Below are positions 34,483-36,255 of a stretch of 36,255 bases of DNA, piece after piece (positions within the stretch are counted from its first letter, which is position 1; each line of letters begins with the position of its first letter). This stretch comes from Candidatus Merdisoma merdipullorum. GTDB taxonomy: Bacteria; Bacillota; Clostridia; Lachnospirales; Lachnospiraceae. A model generated the notes under the pieces. It saw only the letters and a list, made by a program, of their open reading frames with translations, was not told the origin of the DNA and made no database searches. The stretch is taken from positions 1 to 36,255 of the forward strand of contig DVLE01000050.1 of NCBI GenBank assembly GCA_018715645.1, read 5' to 3'. The translations under genes and the position numbers were made by a program.

Positions 34483-35550
34483 TTACATACTATACCCAAG
34501 CTGAGAAAGGATAGCTGCTATAGAATCACTACTTACACTATTGTTAGCCAGTGTCTGTATAATAGAGTTTGCGCTCTGTCCATTTGCCGCCATCTGCTGC
34601 GCCAACCGTAAAGCATACCTCGGCGCCCTTGCGGTTAATCCGGAAGAACTTCCCTGAGTAGTGCTTACTGATGCGGGAGTATTACCCGGTTCGGTCTGCT
34701 CGGTCGGCGTATATGCTGCCTGATTATTTGTTGCCGCACTCATAGCTGCAAGATAAGTCGGATCCACGTCCATAAGCCTGGAAATCTGCTCATCATAAGC
34801 CTGTGCAAGCGCGTTTTGCCGATCACTTTCAAATTGTGTCAAATACTGCGCTCTTTGCAGTTCATCTGCTGCTAACTGCTCATTATAAGCCTGCTGTGCA
34901 GAATTTCTATTTTGGCTATACAGATTTTCCAATTTTCCAAGATTTTCATTGGCTGTTGTAGCAATGGCATTTCTGGCATTCCCGTAATTATTTTCAAGAC
35001 CTGCCATTGTTGTTTCGCTTGCGCCTCCGGAAAGACCTTGAGCCGCCATATTCTGAGCTAAATTTCTCTGGGACATCATTCTGTTGATATATGCCTCGCG
35101 CGCCGCATTCGTAGCATCTGTATTGATCTCGGATCGAGAGGCATTATAATCTGTTGCGAGATTTTGCAGTGTGCTGTCCAAATTTCCTTTAAGAATCTGC
35201 CCTCTCTGATCAAAAGCAGAATTCATGGCCGCTACATTTCGTTCATAGGCTTCATTGGCTGCCCTTATCCTTTGCTGTTCAAGCTCTCTTTTTTGAGCTT
35301 CCAGAGCAGCAAGATACGCCTTCCACTGTTCACTTTGATCTACAGTATTAGTATTGCTGCTTCCCCCAGAACTGGAACTTCCACGGGTAGACGTAATCGC
35401 GCCGGTTCCAGAACCACTGCTACCATACCGTTCTTCATAAGGATCTCGACCTGTGGAATTGCTTCTCCCCGAAGAATTCTGACGCTTTTTTAATACATTA
35501 TTTGTCGCATTCTTTATAACATTACTGCCAAATATATTTGCCATTGACAT
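34483..35550 (-). CDS. Putative phage virion protein, Ala/Asn/Gln-rich coiled coil (355 aa)
   Basis: The protein has a Ser/Gly-rich low-complexity N-terminal region (about 20-75). A long Ala/Gln/Asn-rich coiled coil (about 80-265) holds the segment AAQGLSGGASETTMAGLE, which is common in phage head or ejection proteins. A Thr/Ser-rich linker and a C-terminal helical tail with two similar units (SANSIIQTLANN, SSDSIAAILSQL) follow. No catalytic motif is seen. It is co-transcribed with the 1551-aa gene. Two starts are possible: ATG 35550 (3 bp after AAAGGAG) and ATG 35544 (9 bp after it), the latter better spaced. Its promoter region abuts the left arm of the 27-bp inverted repeat. Confidence 0.7.
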   Translation of the reverse strand: MSMANIFGSNVIKNATNNVLKKRQNSSGRSNSTGRDPYEERYGSSGSGTGAITSTRGSSSSGGSSNTNTVDQSEQWKAYLAALEAQKRELEQQRIRAANEAYERNVAAMNSAFDQRGQILKGNLDSTLQNLATDYNASRSEINTDATNAAREAYINRMMSQRNLAQNMAAQGLSGGASETTMAGLENNYGNARNAIATTANENLGKLENLYSQNRNSAQQAYNEQLAADELQRAQYLTQFESDRQNALAQAYDEQISRLMDVDPTYLAAMSAATNNQAAYTPTEQTEPGNTPASVSTTQGSSSGLTARAPRYALRLAQQMAANGQSANSIIQTLANNSVSSDSIAAILSQLGYSM

Positions 35551-35566
35551 AATCTCCTTTCCTCTT

Positions 35567-35593
35567 TCAGAACACTTGTTTACTAAATTCCAG
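35567..35593 (+). repeat. Left arm of a 27-bp perfect inverted repeat (putative recombination site)
   Basis: Starts TCAGAACACT and ends AAATTCCAG, identical over 27 bp to the reverse complement of 36149-36175. The outer 9-mers (TCAGAACAC and, read inward from the other end, CTGGAATTT) are related as imperfect half-sites sharing GAA, with a 9-bp core, as in recombinase crossover sites. Confidence 0.85.
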
Positions 35594-35897
35594 AACCAAT
35601 AATAGCTTCTCGTGGAAGTATTTCAATGATCCAATCAATGCCGTCAAGAAAGGCGGAAGCGTGACGTTATCATGCGGTTCAAACGCGTCCGGGATTCCGG
35701 CTGGCGATATGGGGACTTTGTTTGTCCTTCCAGAAGAATTCCGACCTGCAATCACGGTACGCATGATTACTTTCCCAACATCAAATATACAGATCACGAT
35801 AGATGCGCTCGGAAATGTAACTGCATACAATTACGGCGATGCAGTATCAGGAAATACGGCGGCGAGATTTACGATGACTTACATAGCCGCATCATGA
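35568..35897 (+). CDS. Start-less tail-fibre C-terminal module 1 (silent cassette)
   Basis: Reading rightward from the left arm, the frame QNTCLLNS continues into about 100 residues of compact, phage-fibre-like beta sequence. These include WKYFNDPINAVKKGG, GTLFVLPEEFRPAITVRM, and a terminal IDALGNVTAYNYGD then ARFTMTYIAAS, and it stops with TGA at 35895. No ribosome binding site or ATG lies upstream, and the frame meets a TAA at 35550-35552, so it cannot be made as an independent protein from this position. A GTG at 35661 is internal to the domain. The shared frame with module 2 through the repeat implies it is attached to a fibre N-terminus by recombination. Confidence 0.75.
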   Translation, partial: QNTCLLNSRTNNSFSWKYFNDPINAVKKGGSVTLSCGSNASGIPAGDMGTLFVLPEEFRPAITVRMITFPTSNIQITIDALGNVTAYNYGDAVSGNTAARFTMTYIAAS

Positions 35898-35901
35898 TTT
35901 A

Positions 35902-36174
35902 CTAGCCTCTTGTCTTTACCCAATCGCCCCATGTACCGGACAAATACCAGCGCTCATATTGGATAGGAGAGTTATATGCAGTGTATCTTTGCAGGCAAAC
36001 CTTGCCGTCAATTGAGGGAAGAATTTCTACATAGCCATTGCCTGTACCAGGCGGTTTGTTCGTTATGGTTGACGCTGTGTACCCAAAGGCTAAAGAGAGG
36101 AAATCATTAAGATCTCCTTCTATAGCTCGTATGACAGTGTTTTGCTTACTGGAATTTAGTAAACAAGTGTTCTG
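35902..36174 (-). CDS. Start-less tail-fibre C-terminal module 2 (silent cassette)
   Basis: Reading leftward from the right arm in the same frame (QNTCLLNS) gives a different, 90-residue ending. It contains AFGYTASTITNKPPG, GNGYVEILPSIDGKVCLQRYT and the terminal YERWYLSGTWGDWVKTRG, a pattern typical of phage tail-fibre or baseplate receptor-binding tips. It stops with TAG at 35904-35902, only 4 bp from the end of module 1 on the other strand. No start codon or ribosome binding site precedes it, since upstream in frame is a TGA. This frame was found by translating the minus strand directly. Confidence 0.75.
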   Translation of the reverse strand, partial: QNTCLLNSSKQNTVIRAIEGDLNDFLSLAFGYTASTITNKPPGTGNGYVEILPSIDGKVCLQRYTAYNSPIQYERWYLSGTWGDWVKTRG

Positions 36175-36175
36175 A
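36149..36175 (-). repeat. Right arm of the 27-bp perfect inverted repeat
   Basis: Exact reverse complement of 35567-35593. Together the arms bound a 555-bp segment (35594-36148) filled almost completely by two convergent coding modules. Confidence 0.85.
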
Positions 36176-36181
36176 TTTCAT

Positions 36182-36206
36182 AAAAGGCCCCGGATTTCTC
36201 CGGGGC
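36182..36206 (-). terminator. Terminator for a minus-strand gene entering from the right
   Basis: On the minus strand GCCCCGG (36200-36206) pairs with CCGGGGC (36187-36193) over a 6-nt loop, followed by CTTTTA. It lies just after the stop at 36228-36230 and before the right repeat arm, so the silent cassette is insulated from transcription from the right. Confidence 0.8.
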
Positions 36207-36227
36207 TACTCCTAATTTTGCGATAAC

Positions 36228-36255
36228 CTATGACGTCACGATGATCGCATCATAT
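36228..36255 (-). CDS. C-terminal end of a phage gene running off the right edge
   Basis: The only minus-strand frame open to the right edge and ending just before the terminator reads YDAIIVTS then TAG (36230-36228). Endings of this kind are common in tail-fibre tip proteins. It may be the last residues of the currently expressed tail-fibre gene, but eight codons are too few to be sure. Confidence 0.35.

Noticed and set aside
35567-35830. 87-codon minus-strand frame across the left repeat arm
   Set aside because: It is antisense to module 1, which has the better protein-like sequence and the frame shared with module 2.
36144-36185. Minus-strand ATG reading MKSEHLFTKFQ then stop through the right repeat arm
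   Set aside because: Only 11 codons, in a different frame from the modules, and placed directly after a terminator.

Overview
The window looks like the chromosome of an anaerobic Clostridia, most likely Lachnospiraceae. The host genes resemble that group: S10 operon, FtsH, DUF1846, CTP synthase, DivIVA-type protein. Ribosome binding sites are strong AGGAGG types, and the host genes look moderately GC-rich, while the right end is visibly more AT-rich. This assignment rests on sequence impression, not on a search.

Left part (1-7.7 kb): the first 15 codons of rpsJ (S10) run off the left edge on the minus strand, preceded by a structured leader and a strong promoter. A HAD phosphatase (+) then meets, tail to tail with overlap, a minus-strand pair of cytosolic alpha-amylase and carboxylesterase. 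Next come ftsH, with its own promoter, and a DivIVA-family coiled-coil gene.

Centre (7.7-23.95 kb): one long minus-strand operon encodes a Gram-positive Pel-type exopolysaccharide system. In transcription order it holds PelD (c-di-GMP receptor with an extra degenerate SDR-like domain), PelE, two tandem DUF2194 proteins (PelA-like deacetylase candidates), PelF glycosyltransferase, a PelG exporter fused to a CotH kinase domain, a second CotH lipoprotein, a VTC-domain protein, a DUF4956 membrane protein and a DUF4832 putative glycosidase. Genes are separated by a few bases or overlap. The operon starts with a good promoter, a c-di-GMP-I (GEMM) riboswitch that begins almost at the predicted transcription start, and an intrinsic terminator. 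c-di-GMP therefore appears to act twice: on transcript elongation through the riboswitch, and on the synthase complex through the RxxD site of PelD.

Right of the operon (24.1-28.7 kb): pyrG (+) is followed by a hairpin-rich 3' region and a bidirectional terminator. A DUF1846 gene (-) has a leader with two strong hairpins, and galE (-) lies upstream of it.

Right end (about 28.8-36.25 kb): AT-richer and phage-like. A small basic protein and a GNAT acetyltransferase (+) face two long minus-strand virion-type genes (1551 and 355 aa). Beyond them is a 555-bp segment bounded by a perfect 27-bp inverted repeat. It carries two convergent, start-less, in-frame C-terminal tail-fibre-like modules, which looks like an invertible (shufflon/Gin-type) receptor-binding cassette. 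The constant part of the fibre and the recombinase would lie beyond the right edge.
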